A stretch of 6,326 bases of DNA from Elusimicrobiota bacterium (GTDB lineage Bacteria; Elusimicrobiota; Elusimicrobia; Elusimicrobiales; UBA9959): positions 1 to 6,326 of the forward strand of contig DAOWGR010000028.1 of assembly GCA_030637365.1 (NCBI GenBank), read 5' to 3'. Position numbers and translations under genes: made by a program. Shown here in pieces: positions 1 through 6,191 of this stretch (positions within the stretch are counted from its first letter, which is position 1; every line of letters starts with the position of its first letter). The notes below the pieces were generated by a model that was given only the letters and a program-made list of their open reading frames with translations, did not search any database and was not told where the DNA came from.

Positions 1-1
1 A

Positions 2-2842
2 AAAATTAAGGAAGATATTCTTGATATGCTGACCGATAAAACGGGTTATCCCAAAGATATGCTTGAGCTTGACCTTGATATGGAAGCCGACCTCGGCATT
101 GACACCGTTAAACAAGCCGAATTATTCGCCTCTATGCGCGAGCATTTCAGCCTGCCGAAAAACGATAATTTATCGCTTAAAGATTATCCCACTATCCGGC
201 ATTGTGTTAAATTCGTTATGGATGAGAAAGGCATCAGCGCGAGCGCTGATTCCAGCGCGACAGCGCGGCAGCGCGGCAGCGCGGCAGTTAACGGAGAACA
301 AACGGAAACTGCAACGGCCACAAAAATTGCGGTCACCGAACCGGAACCTGAAGCCGCGCAAGCTAACCGGCATATAAGATATATTCCAAAAGCCGTTCTT
401 TCAAAAGCGGATAAAGTAACCGTTAGAAAATTATCGCCAAAAAAACCTGTCATTATATTTTCAGACAATGAGGAATTAACAAAACTTTTTAAGGCTGAGC
501 TTTCAAAACTGAAAGTAACCTCGCATATTTTTACTTCCTTAAAAATAAAAGCGGCAAATACCACAGTTAATGACTGGAATGATATTGAAACGGTTGAAAA
601 AAACATAAAGGATTTTGCCGCCAAACACAATAATGTTCAGGGCATTATTTATCTGTTGGGAGCAATTGAAAAAAACCTCGGCAAAAAAACCGCGGCCTTT
701 GATGACCTTAAGCATTATGCCATGCCTTTATTCCTGGCCATTAAGCATTTTAATAAAGCCCTAAACACCCCGGAAAACGGCTATTCAACTTTCATGGCGA
801 TAGTCACCACAGCTGACGGCCATATGGGCTATAAAACAAAAAAAACTTATGACCCAATCTATGGCGCCATCAATGGCATAGCGCTATGCGCCAGAAAAGA
901 ATTGGAAAAATGCGCGGTAAAGCTTATAGACTTTGCTCCAAACGCGAGCCCGGACCTTATAAGCCAAAAAACCTTCTTTGAAATAATATATTCGGATTCC
1001 CGTTTGGCGCTTTCTTATGACGGCAATAAACGCCATACCTTGATGATGACGCCCCAATCACTGGAAACAAAAACCGAAAAGCTTGATTTAAGAGGCAAGA
1101 AGATCCTTATCACCGGCGGCGGCAGAGGTTTGGGCGCCTTATTCGGCAAAATTATGGCGGAAAAATATCAGCCGCATATAATTATTTTTGACATCATCAA
1201 CCTCGCGCTGGAATCGGCCGAATGGGCAAAGATGGATGAGAATCAACTTAAAGACCTTAAAGCCAAACTTTGGCAAGACTTGAAATCAAGCGGAAAAAAA
1301 GCCACTCCCGTTATACTTGAAAGGGAATTTACAAAAATTAAAGATTCCGCTCTGCTTTATAAAACCATAGAAGAATTGAAAGCCGTGGGAGCTAAAGTCT
1401 CATATTATTGCTGCGACTTAAACAACCCGGCAATATTCAATTCAACAATTGAGAGCATTAGAAAAGAATTCGGCAAACTGGACGGCGTAATTCACTTTGC
1501 CGGACTTGAACGCTCCAAACTTATCGCGGATAAAACCATAGATGAGTTTTACGCGGTTTTTAATACCAAAGCCAATAGCGCGATGAATCTTCTGCACTCT
1601 GAAATAGTTAAAGAAAGAGGCTTCTGGGTTATGATTTCATCCATAGCCGGAAAATTCGGAAATCTCGGACAATCGGATTACGCGGCCGCCAGCGATTATA
1701 TATCAAAGCTCTCCATAAGCCTGCAAAATAAAGGCGCGCGGGCTGTTGCCGTGGATATGACGGCCTATGCCAATATCGGCATGGCAATAAGACCGGGCGT
1801 TGAGGCATTTCTTAAATCCCAAAAAGTGGACTTTATTTATCCCAATGAAGGCATGCTTACAATAGCCGATGAACTTGTTTATGGGACCGAGCCTGAAATA
1901 GTGCTTTCGGCAAGCCTCGGAAAAATGGATTGGGACAACCAATTGGAGTTGGCCGATGGAATGGAATTTTCCGAAGGAAGCGAAGGAGGAAGCGGTTTTC
2001 ATTTCATTAAGGAAGCAAAAAAAACCGGCAATGGCGCTCAAGGAGTAAAAGAGTTTAATATAGCCGATGATCCTTATCTTTTGGACCATTCCATAAACGG
2101 CACGCCTTATGTTCCCGGAGTAATGGGCATAGAAACATTCGCGCAAACCGCCGCTTTCACTTTAGGCAAAAACCCGAAAACGCTTAAGGATATTCGCTTT
2201 CAACTGCCCATTAAACTTTTAAAAAACAAACCGGCCAGAATAAAAATCACGGCGGAAAAAGAAGGAAAAAGTCTAATCGGCATGAAAATGGAATCCGACT
2301 TTATAAATTCAAAAGGGGTTAAATTGGGAAAAACAAGAACGCATTTCACGGCAAAAGCCGCTGAAAACTTTAAAAGCAAATGGAATTCCATTGAAAAACC
2401 CGCCTTGCCGCAAAAAAAGAAATACAAAATAAATAAAGAGGACATTTACAAAGTTTATTTTCATGGACCGAGCTTTCAGGTTTTGGACGGAATAATATCG
2501 CTTGAAAAAGATAAAGTTCTTGGCGTCTTTAAAACACCCGCAATGCCTTTGTGGCAAAATAAAGATGAAAAACTTATCGCCCATCCCATGGCCATAGAAG
2601 CCGCTTTCCAAAATTGCGGCTATAGAGATATTCATTTTGAGAGCAAAATGGCTTTGCCGGACGCCGTTGATGAAATCATTATTCATAATAATGACAGAAC
2701 CGCCGAAACGCTTTATGTCTACTCAATTTATAAAGGCGTAAACTCCGCCGGCAAGAGCGCGTATGACGCTTTCGTATTTGATGAAAACGGCAATATATAT
2801 ATAGAAATTATAAATTATGTGGCAATACCGACGAAGATATAA
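2..2842 (+). CDS. PfaA-like polyketide/fatty acid synthase, C-terminal part (ACP-KR-DH), 5' partial
   Basis: The reading frame is open from base 2, so the gene begins upstream and no start is visible. Residues are counted from the Met at base 26 (938 to the stop). An acyl carrier domain spans about 1-67, with the attachment motif LGIDTVKQAE at 23-32, where Thr27 stands at the usual phosphopantetheine serine. A low-complexity linker (about 70-105) holds an 8-bp tandem repeat. Residues about 110-340 resemble the structural half of a type I ketoreductase. The catalytic half follows, with the nucleotide-binding motif TGGGRGLG at 363-370, Lys515, Ser538/539 and Tyr552; the usual YxxxN is YAAAS. 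The dehydratase has H688, G692 and P697 of HxxxGxxxxP, then FHGPSFQ at 812-818 and E858/Q862 where most families have DxxxQ. The order matches PUFA and enediyne synthases; ketosynthase and acyltransferase would lie upstream. It would carry, reduce and dehydrate acyl chains in the cytoplasm. The product is unknown; a secondary lipid is my inference. Confidence 0.9.
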   Translation, partial: KIKEDILDMLTDKTGYPKDMLELDLDMEADLGIDTVKQAELFASMREHFSLPKNDNLSLKDYPTIRHCVKFVMDEKGISASADSSATARQRGSAAVNGEQTETATATKIAVTEPEPEAAQANRHIRYIPKAVLSKADKVTVRKLSPKKPVIIFSDNEELTKLFKAELSKLKVTSHIFTSLKIKAANTTVNDWNDIETVEKNIKDFAAKHNNVQGIIYLLGAIEKNLGKKTAAFDDLKHYAMPLFLAIKHFNKALNTPENGYSTFMAIVTTADGHMGYKTKKTYDPIYGAINGIALCARKELEKCAVKLIDFAPNASPDLISQKTFFEIIYSDSRLALSYDGNKRHTLMMTPQSLETKTEKLDLRGKKILITGGGRGLGALFGKIMAEKYQPHIIIFDIINLALESAEWAKMDENQLKDLKAKLWQDLKSSGKKATPVILEREFTKIKDSALLYKTIEELKAVGAKVSYYCCDLNNPAIFNSTIESIRKEFGKLDGVIHFAGLERSKLIADKTIDEFYAVFNTKANSAMNLLHSEIVKERGFWVMISSIAGKFGNLGQSDYAAASDYISKLSISLQNKGARAVAVDMTAYANIGMAIRPGVEAFLKSQKVDFIYPNEGMLTIADELVYGTEPEIVLSASLGKMDWDNQLELADGMEFSEGSEGGSGFHFIKEAKKTGNGAQGVKEFNIADDPYLLDHSINGTPYVPGVMGIETFAQTAAFTLGKNPKTLKDIRFQLPIKLLKNKPARIKITAEKEGKSLIGMKMESDFINSKGVKLGKTRTHFTAKAAENFKSKWNSIEKPALPQKKKYKINKEDIYKVYFHGPSFQVLDGIISLEKDKVLGVFKTPAMPLWQNKDEKLIAHPMAIEAAFQNCGYRDIHFESKMALPDAVDEIIIHNNDRTAETLYVYSIYKGVNSAGKSAYDAFVFDENGNIYIEIINYVAIPTKI
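254..285 (+). repeat. 8-bp tandem repeat, four units, inside the synthase linker
   Basis: Three perfect copies of AGCGCGGC run from 262 to 285, preceded by one copy with a single mismatch (AGCGCGAC, 254-261). The block is much richer in G+C than its surroundings and lies in the linker between carrier and ketoreductase domains. The unit is not a multiple of three, so gain or loss of one copy would shift the reading frame. A 6-bp hairpin (GCGCTG at 243-248, CAGCGC at 253-258) abuts it. Confidence 0.9.
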
Positions 2843-2865
2843 AAAATGCGTTTAACGCATTTTTT
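2841..2865 (+). terminator. Rho-independent terminator, symmetric, after the synthase gene
   Basis: Bases 2841-2852 and 2854-2865 are exact reverse complements (AAAAAATGCGTT / AACGCATTTTTT). A realistic fold is a 10-bp stem with a 5-base loop; the arm ends in six T on the plus strand and begins with six A, so it could stop transcription from either side. The last two bases of the TAA stop (2840-2842) belong to the left arm. The GC core is only four pairs (TGCG/CGCA region), so its strength may be moderate. Confidence 0.8.
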
Positions 2866-2935
2866 AGTCACCAGTGACAGCGAGGAAAAAAGATTGCGAA
2901 ATTAAGAAATTGAGTGATTAAAAAACAGCAAAGGA

Positions 2936-2943
2936 TATAAAAT
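2936..2943 (+). promoter_or_regulatory. Possible -10 element upstream of the transferase gene
   Basis: TATAAAAT lies about 105 bases before the transferase start, in the only gap between the terminator and that gene. The best -35-like word, TTGAGT at 2910-2915, is 20 bases upstream, longer than the usual 16-18. In A+T-rich sequence such a match is easily accidental, so this is only a candidate. Confidence 0.25.
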
Positions 2944-2950
2944 AACATAT

Positions 2951-3052
2951 ATGAATCAGGCATTCCTTTTTCCGTATCAACTTATCATCCTATTTTCGTA
3001 TTTACGCCGTTCACAAATCACAGGTAACAGCAAAGTCGCAAAAACCTTATGA
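2951..3052 (+). CDS. Possible 33-residue leader ORF overlapping the transferase start
   Basis: An ATG at 2951 opens 33 codons ending in a TGA at 3050-3052 that overlaps the transferase ATG at 3049 in an ATGA arrangement, the form typical of translational coupling. The predicted peptide has a hydrophobic stretch (FLFPYQLIILFSYL) followed by a basic tail, and I recognise no family. Against it, the only purine-rich candidate ribosome site (AAAGGA, 2930-2935) is 15 bases from the ATG, which is too far to be convincing. It is listed because the transferase itself has no visible Shine-Dalgarno sequence, and coupling would explain that. Confidence 0.25.
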   Translation: MNQAFLFPYQLIILFSYLRRSQITGNSKVAKTL

Positions 3053-3675
3053 TGACAATTAGCAAATATACTATTGAAAGAGTCGGCATAAACGATATCA
3101 GACATCCCGATGAAATACTTTCAACTGAAGAATTGGAAAAATATTCTTCTTTTAAAGTTCCAAAACGGCAAAAGGAATGGCTCGCGGGAAGATTCGCGGC
3201 AAAAGCCGTTATTGGCAATTTTTTGAATTCATCCTTAAACCCGAAAAATATTCCCATAACTTATGACTTGAGCGGAAGACCTGTCTGCCTGTTAAACAAT
3301 AAAAAATATTTACTGTCCATAACCCATAGCGGCGATTGGGCGGGAGCCGTTGTTAAGAATGAAAATTGCAGTTTTTTGGGAATGGATATTGAAAAAATAG
3401 AAGTAAGAAGCAAATTTTGGATTGAAGATTATTTTCATAAAGAGGAAGTTAAAACCGGCTCGCCCGAGCATTTAACAAAACTATGGACAATTAAAGAATC
3501 AGTCTTAAAAGCTTTGGGACTTGGCCTGACGGCGAATTTGCTTGATATTAAAATAGACGGAGAAATAAAATTCTTTAATAAAGCTCTGCAAAAGTATGAA
3601 AAAATGGGCAAGCCGAAATTTGATATCATAAGTGAACGGTTTTATGAAAATTATTATCAATCAATAATCATTTAG
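3049..3675 (+). CDS. Sfp-type 4'-phosphopantetheinyl transferase
   Basis: This family moves the phosphopantetheine arm from coenzyme A to a serine of a carrier protein; the likely partner is the carrier domain of the synthase ending 206 bases upstream. The 208-residue length is usual for the Sfp/EntD type. Visible motifs are the N-terminal PKRQKEWLAGRFAAK region (about 38-52), SITHSGDW at 90-97, the magnesium-binding GMDIE at 111-115 (Asp113, Glu115) and WTIKESVLKA at 146-155 (Glu150, Lys154). All core residues are present, so it should be active. The start could be ATG 3049 or ATG 3052; neither has a clear ribosome site, and an in-frame stop at 3025 prevents a longer protein. A short upstream ORF overlaps the start. 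A terminator separates it from the synthase, so it is probably on its own transcript. It might also serve the primary fatty-acid carrier protein. Confidence 0.93.
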   Translation: MMTISKYTIERVGINDIRHPDEILSTEELEKYSSFKVPKRQKEWLAGRFAAKAVIGNFLNSSLNPKNIPITYDLSGRPVCLLNNKKYLLSITHSGDWAGAVVKNENCSFLGMDIEKIEVRSKFWIEDYFHKEEVKTGSPEHLTKLWTIKESVLKALGLGLTANLLDIKIDGEIKFFNKALQKYEKMGKPKFDIISERFYENYYQSIII

Positions 3676-3704
3676 GTTATTGAGCAATTAGGTTATTAGG
3701 CAAC
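3673..3704 (+). repeat. Imperfect 16-base direct repeat at the transferase stop
   Basis: TAGGTTATTGAGCAAT (3673-3688) is followed directly by TAGGTTATTAGGCAAC (3689-3704), matching at 13 of 16 positions. The first unit begins with the TAG stop codon. No function is evident; it resembles the word-like filler seen in the other gaps of this window. Confidence 0.6.
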
Positions 3705-3764
3705 AAGGAATAAGGACCAACCAAAACACCCTTGTTAACGCGCTAATACTGAACAACAATAAAT

Positions 3765-3771
3765 AAGGAGG
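3765..3771 (+). promoter_or_regulatory. Strong ribosome binding site of the carboxyltransferase gene
   Basis: AAGGAGG, a full anti-16S match, lies five bases before the ATG at 3777 and fixes that start, although the protein then has an N-terminal extension of about 30 residues relative to typical family members. Confidence 0.85.
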
Positions 3772-3776
3772 CTTTA

Positions 3777-5411
3777 ATGCCGGAAGAATTTATAAGACAC
3801 TCTGAAGAAACAACTACAAAAAAGATTTCCAAAGCCGAGCGAAAAAAAAGACTTAGAGAAGTGCCGGCAAGTTTGAAAAGATTTAGAGAAATCAAAGAGC
3901 AAGCTTTGCTGGGAGCCGGCCCTAAAAGAATAGAGGCTCAAAAAGCCAAAGGCAAACTTACCGCCAGAGAAAGACTTTCTTATTTATTGGATGAGGGTTC
4001 TTTTCAGGAAATAGGCCTTTTGGTTGAAACAAGAAGCACCGATTTCGGACTTAAAGATAAAGGAATCAAAGGCGACGGCGTTGTTACCGGGTTTGGAAAA
4101 ATTGACGGCAGACAGGTCGCCGTTTTCTCTCAGGACTTTACTCAGCTTGGCGGTTCTTTGGGCCTTGCTCACGCCAGAAAAATAACGAGTATCATGGACC
4201 TTGCTCTTGAATCAAAAATTCCCGTTATAGGCATCTTGGATTCCGGCGGCGCCAGAATACAGGAAGGCGTGGACAGTTTGGACGGTTATGGAGAAATATT
4301 TTATAGAAATACCAAAAGTTCCGGTAAAATTCCGCAAATATCAATAATAGTCGGACCTTGCGCCGGCGGAGCGGTATATTCGCCGGCCTTAACCGATTTC
4401 GTATTTATGGTTGAAGGCATAAGCAATATGTTTGTGACAGGCCCCGATGTGGTAAAAGCCGCCACCGGCGAAGATGTTGACTTTGAAACATTGGGGGGAA
4501 GCATGACGCATGCTTCAAAAAGCGGCGTTTGTCATTTTGTGGCCAAGAGCGAACCCGATTGCTACCGGCAAGTAAAAGAGCTTTTAACTTTTCTCCCTCA
4601 AAATAATGAGGAAAGAGCTCCTATTGCCCAAACAAAAGATCCCATAGACAGAAAACTCCCTCTATTGGAAAAATTATGCGGAGTGGACCCGCGCAAACCC
4701 TATAGAGTGCATCATATAATTTGGTGGCTGTCAGACGACCATAAATTTCTTGAAGTGCATCATCATTTTGCCAAGAACATTGTTACCGGTTTTATGAAAC
4801 TCGGCGGCATGACCGTCGGCGTAATAGCGAATAATCCTTCGCATATGGCGGGAGCGTTGGATATAAACGCTTCGGATAAAGCGGCGAGATTTATAAGATT
4901 TTTAAATAAATTCAATATTCCCATTTTAACGCTTGTGGATGTTCCCGGTTATTGGCCCGGAGTAAAACAAGAACATGCCGGCATAATAAGGCATGGCGCC
5001 AAGCTTCTTTACGCCTATTCAGAGGCCACAGTGCCCAAGGTAACCCTTGTTTTAAGAAAAGCTTATGGCGGAGCTTATATCGCCATGAGTTCCAAATATT
5101 TGAGAGGAGATATAAATTTCTCTCTGCCAAACGCCGAAATTGCCGTTATGGGGCCTCGCGGCGCCATTGAAATTCTTTATTCAAAAGAACTAAAGAACAG
5201 CAAACCAGAAGAAATTGACGAACTTAAATTAAAACTGTCGCAAGAATATGCCGATAAATTCGCCTCGCCTTATCAAACAGCATCCAGAGGTTCAATTGAT
5301 GAAGTAATAGAACCGCTGAACGCGAGAAGCAGATTGATAAACGCCTTTGAATTATTGTTCAATAAAAAGAAACCCGGAACAGATGTCACGGGCGGAAATA
5401 TACCATTGTAA
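3777..5411 (+). CDS. Acyl-CoA carboxylase beta (carboxyltransferase) subunit, PccB/MmdA type
   Basis: This family transfers carboxyl from carboxybiotin to acetyl- or propionyl-CoA, giving malonyl- or methylmalonyl-CoA; related subunits run the reverse reaction in sodium-pumping decarboxylases. At 544 residues it is slightly longer than the usual 510-520, because of a Lys/Glu-rich extension (about 1-32) before the family start around KGKLTARERLSYLLDEGSF. The N-terminal crotonase-fold half has SGGARIQEG (156-164) and the oxyanion-hole loop GPCAGGAVYSPA (193-204). The C-terminal half has PGYWPGVKQEHAGIIRHGAKLLYAY and RKAYGGAYIAMSS (from 427), the second oxyanion loop. Both active-site halves are intact. 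Biotin carboxylase and biotin carrier partners are not in the window, so carboxylase versus decarboxylase, and the acyl substrate, cannot be settled. Neighbouring lipid-synthesis genes favour making a malonyl-CoA extender unit. The start is set by a strong ribosome site. Confidence 0.93.
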   Translation: MPEEFIRHSEETTTKKISKAERKKRLREVPASLKRFREIKEQALLGAGPKRIEAQKAKGKLTARERLSYLLDEGSFQEIGLLVETRSTDFGLKDKGIKGDGVVTGFGKIDGRQVAVFSQDFTQLGGSLGLAHARKITSIMDLALESKIPVIGILDSGGARIQEGVDSLDGYGEIFYRNTKSSGKIPQISIIVGPCAGGAVYSPALTDFVFMVEGISNMFVTGPDVVKAATGEDVDFETLGGSMTHASKSGVCHFVAKSEPDCYRQVKELLTFLPQNNEERAPIAQTKDPIDRKLPLLEKLCGVDPRKPYRVHHIIWWLSDDHKFLEVHHHFAKNIVTGFMKLGGMTVGVIANNPSHMAGALDINASDKAARFIRFLNKFNIPILTLVDVPGYWPGVKQEHAGIIRHGAKLLYAYSEATVPKVTLVLRKAYGGAYIAMSSKYLRGDINFSLPNAEIAVMGPRGAIEILYSKELKNSKPEEIDELKLKLSQEYADKFASPYQTASRGSIDEVIEPLNARSRLINAFELLFNKKKPGTDVTGGNIPL

Positions 5412-5430
5412 TTGTCCAAGGACAATTACA
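5407..5430 (+). terminator. Inverted repeat spanning the carboxyltransferase stop codon
   Basis: TGTAATTGTCC (5407-5417) and GGACAATTACA (5420-5430) are exact reverse complements around AA, so the transcript can form a 10-bp stem with a 4-base loop. The TAA stop (5409-5411) sits inside the left arm. No T tract follows, so this is not a standard rho-independent terminator; it may protect the mRNA 3' end, act with Rho, or be a protein-binding palindrome. Confidence 0.55.
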
Positions 5431-5480
5431 GGTCACCAGGTTGCCAAAGACAAGTCACAAGAAACGGCAAGCAAGCAACA

Positions 5481-5500
5481 CGGCAGTTATACAAAAGGCA
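5481..5500 (+). repeat. 20-base direct repeat, left copy, before the two-gene module
   Basis: These 20 bases match 6172-6191 at 17 of 20 positions (differences at the 8th, 13th and 14th). The copies lie just outside the first and last codons of the small two-gene module at 5538-6156, as expected if the cassette moved or duplicated with its flanks, or if both are members of a dispersed intergenic repeat family. Confidence 0.6.
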
Positions 5501-5520
5501 ATAAAGCATGAGATAACTGC
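5483..5520 (+). repeat. Inverted repeat just upstream of the small GTG-start gene
   Basis: GCAGTTAT (5483-5490) and ATAACTGC (5513-5520) are exact complements separated by 22 bases. The right arm ends three bases before the ribosome site at 5524, so a hairpin here, or a dimeric protein bound to the palindrome, could control the following gene. Autoregulation at such a site is common in toxin-antitoxin operons; that role here is inferred. Confidence 0.45.
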
Positions 5521-5523
5521 AAG

Positions 5524-5529
5524 AAGGAG
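5524..5529 (+). promoter_or_regulatory. Ribosome binding site deciding a GTG start
   Basis: AAGGAG lies eight bases before the GTG at 5538. The in-frame ATG codons at 5562 and 5571 have no comparable site, which favours the GTG. Confidence 0.7.
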
Positions 5530-5537
5530 ATGTTAAG

Positions 5538-5747
5538 GTGAAAAAGAAAAGAATAATCATCATGGCAAGAATGATAAAAATCAAAGATTCAAATGATGAT
5601 TGGGATATTAAATTTTGGCAGAAATGCGGAGTTCAGTCAAGATTTGCGGCGGCATGGGAAATGATAGGAGAATTTCACAAGATTAGAGGAAAAAATGGAA
5701 TTAAACCAAGATTACAGCGAACTATTGAAAATATTAAACGAATATAA
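5538..5747 (+). CDS. Small conserved-type hypothetical protein, first gene of a putative two-gene module
   Basis: This is a 69-residue basic protein starting with GTG, chosen for its well-placed ribosome site; ATG 5562 or 5571 would shorten it by 8 or 11 residues. The body has the pattern DWDIKFWQKCGVQSRFAAAWEMI (about 21-43) followed by KIRGKNG...RLQRTIENI. From memory, similar short proteins with DxxFWQ...ARFxAAWEMV and a terminal RLQR motif sit directly before DUF6036/AbiEii-like nucleotidyltransferase genes in many bacteria, which is the arrangement here. The reading frame ends 53 bases inside the next gene, and the overlap encodes the RLQR-containing tail, so the overlap looks genuine. 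No enzyme motif, membrane segment or helix-turn-helix is evident. An antitoxin or partner role for the next gene is inferred from size and position only. Confidence 0.7.
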   Translation: MKKKRIIIMARMIKIKDSNDDWDIKFWQKCGVQSRFAAAWEMIGEFHKIRGKNGIKPRLQRTIENIKRI

Positions 5748-6156
5748 AGTGCAATATTTAATAATAGGCGCTTATGCCGTAATTTATTATACCGATCCGC
5801 GATATACAAAGGATATGGATATTTGGGTAAAAAAGGAAACTGAAAATATAAAAGGACTTTATAAAGCATTAGCGAAATTTGGCGCTCCGTTGGAAAAAAT
5901 CGCGGAAGAAGATTTTATGAAAAAGGATATTATTTATCAAATGGGAATAGAACCTGTAAGAATTGATATTTTGACTAATTTATTCGGTATAGATTTTGAA
6001 AAAGCTTGGAAGACAAAGTCAAAAACCAAATATGGAGATATTGGAATGAATATAATTGATTTGGATAATTTGATAAAGTCAAAAAAGAAAGCGGGACGCG
6101 CCCAAGATAAAATTGATATAGAAAAACTTTTAATGGTGAAAAAGAAAAAAGCATAA
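5695..6156 (+). CDS. DUF6036/AbiEii-like nucleotidyltransferase-fold protein
   Basis: This 153-residue protein has the marks of the minimal polymerase-beta-type nucleotidyltransferase fold: a GAYAV turn at 25-29 (usually GG or GS), the metal-binding pair D40 and D42 in RYTKDMDIWV, and a third acidic residue D91 in VRIDIL. A C-terminal LDNLIKSKKKAGRAQDKIDIEKL segment matches the conserved KxxxGRxxDxxD ending of this group. Members related to AbiEii/MenT toxins act by adding nucleotides to tRNA or other targets; many DUF6036 proteins remain uncharacterised, so the substrate is unknown. All three acidic residues suggest it is active. AGAGGA ends four bases before the ATG, a short spacing, and the start overlaps the preceding gene by 53 bases in another frame, suggesting coupled translation. 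It shares no obvious pathway with the lipid genes upstream and looks like an accessory cassette. Confidence 0.8.
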   Translation: MELNQDYSELLKILNEYKVQYLIIGAYAVIYYTDPRYTKDMDIWVKKETENIKGLYKALAKFGAPLEKIAEEDFMKKDIIYQMGIEPVRIDILTNLFGIDFEKAWKTKSKTKYGDIGMNIIDLDNLIKSKKKAGRAQDKIDIEKLLMVKKKKA

Positions 6157-6171
6157 AAACAGAAAACAGTG

Positions 6172-6191
6172 CGGCAGTAATACGGAAGGCA
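6172..6191 (+). repeat. 20-base direct repeat, right copy, after the two-gene module
   Basis: This is the partner of 5481-5500 (17 of 20 identical). It begins 15 bases after the nucleotidyltransferase stop codon and runs directly into the first of three hairpins. Both copies are followed within about 20 bases by a stem arm ending in CTGC, so the similarity extends loosely to roughly 38 bases. Confidence 0.6.

Noticed and set aside
63..377. Open frame overlapping the synthase on the plus strand
   Set aside because: It is a shadow of the carrier domain and linker; no family resemblance and no ribosome site, while the overlapping frame has clear domain motifs.
184..630. Minus-strand open frame
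   Set aside because: Antisense to clearly coding synthase sequence, with no recognisable protein and no ribosome-site support.
838..844. Second A AAA AAA slippery heptamer in the synthase
   Set aside because: Lies in ordinary Lys-rich sequence with no SD-like stimulator; shows that such runs arise by chance here.
1703..2146. Minus-strand open frame
   Set aside because: Antisense to the ketoreductase/dehydratase region; its length is explained by composition of the coding strand.
3732..3760. Promoter-like TTGTTA and AACAAT with 17-base spacing before the carboxyltransferase gene
   Set aside because: The -10 match is weak and the implied transcript start would fall in the ribosome site, leaving it unusable.
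4952..5170. Alternative plus-strand frame inside the carboxyltransferase gene
   Set aside because: Overlaps the conserved C-terminal oxyanion region in another frame and resembles no family.
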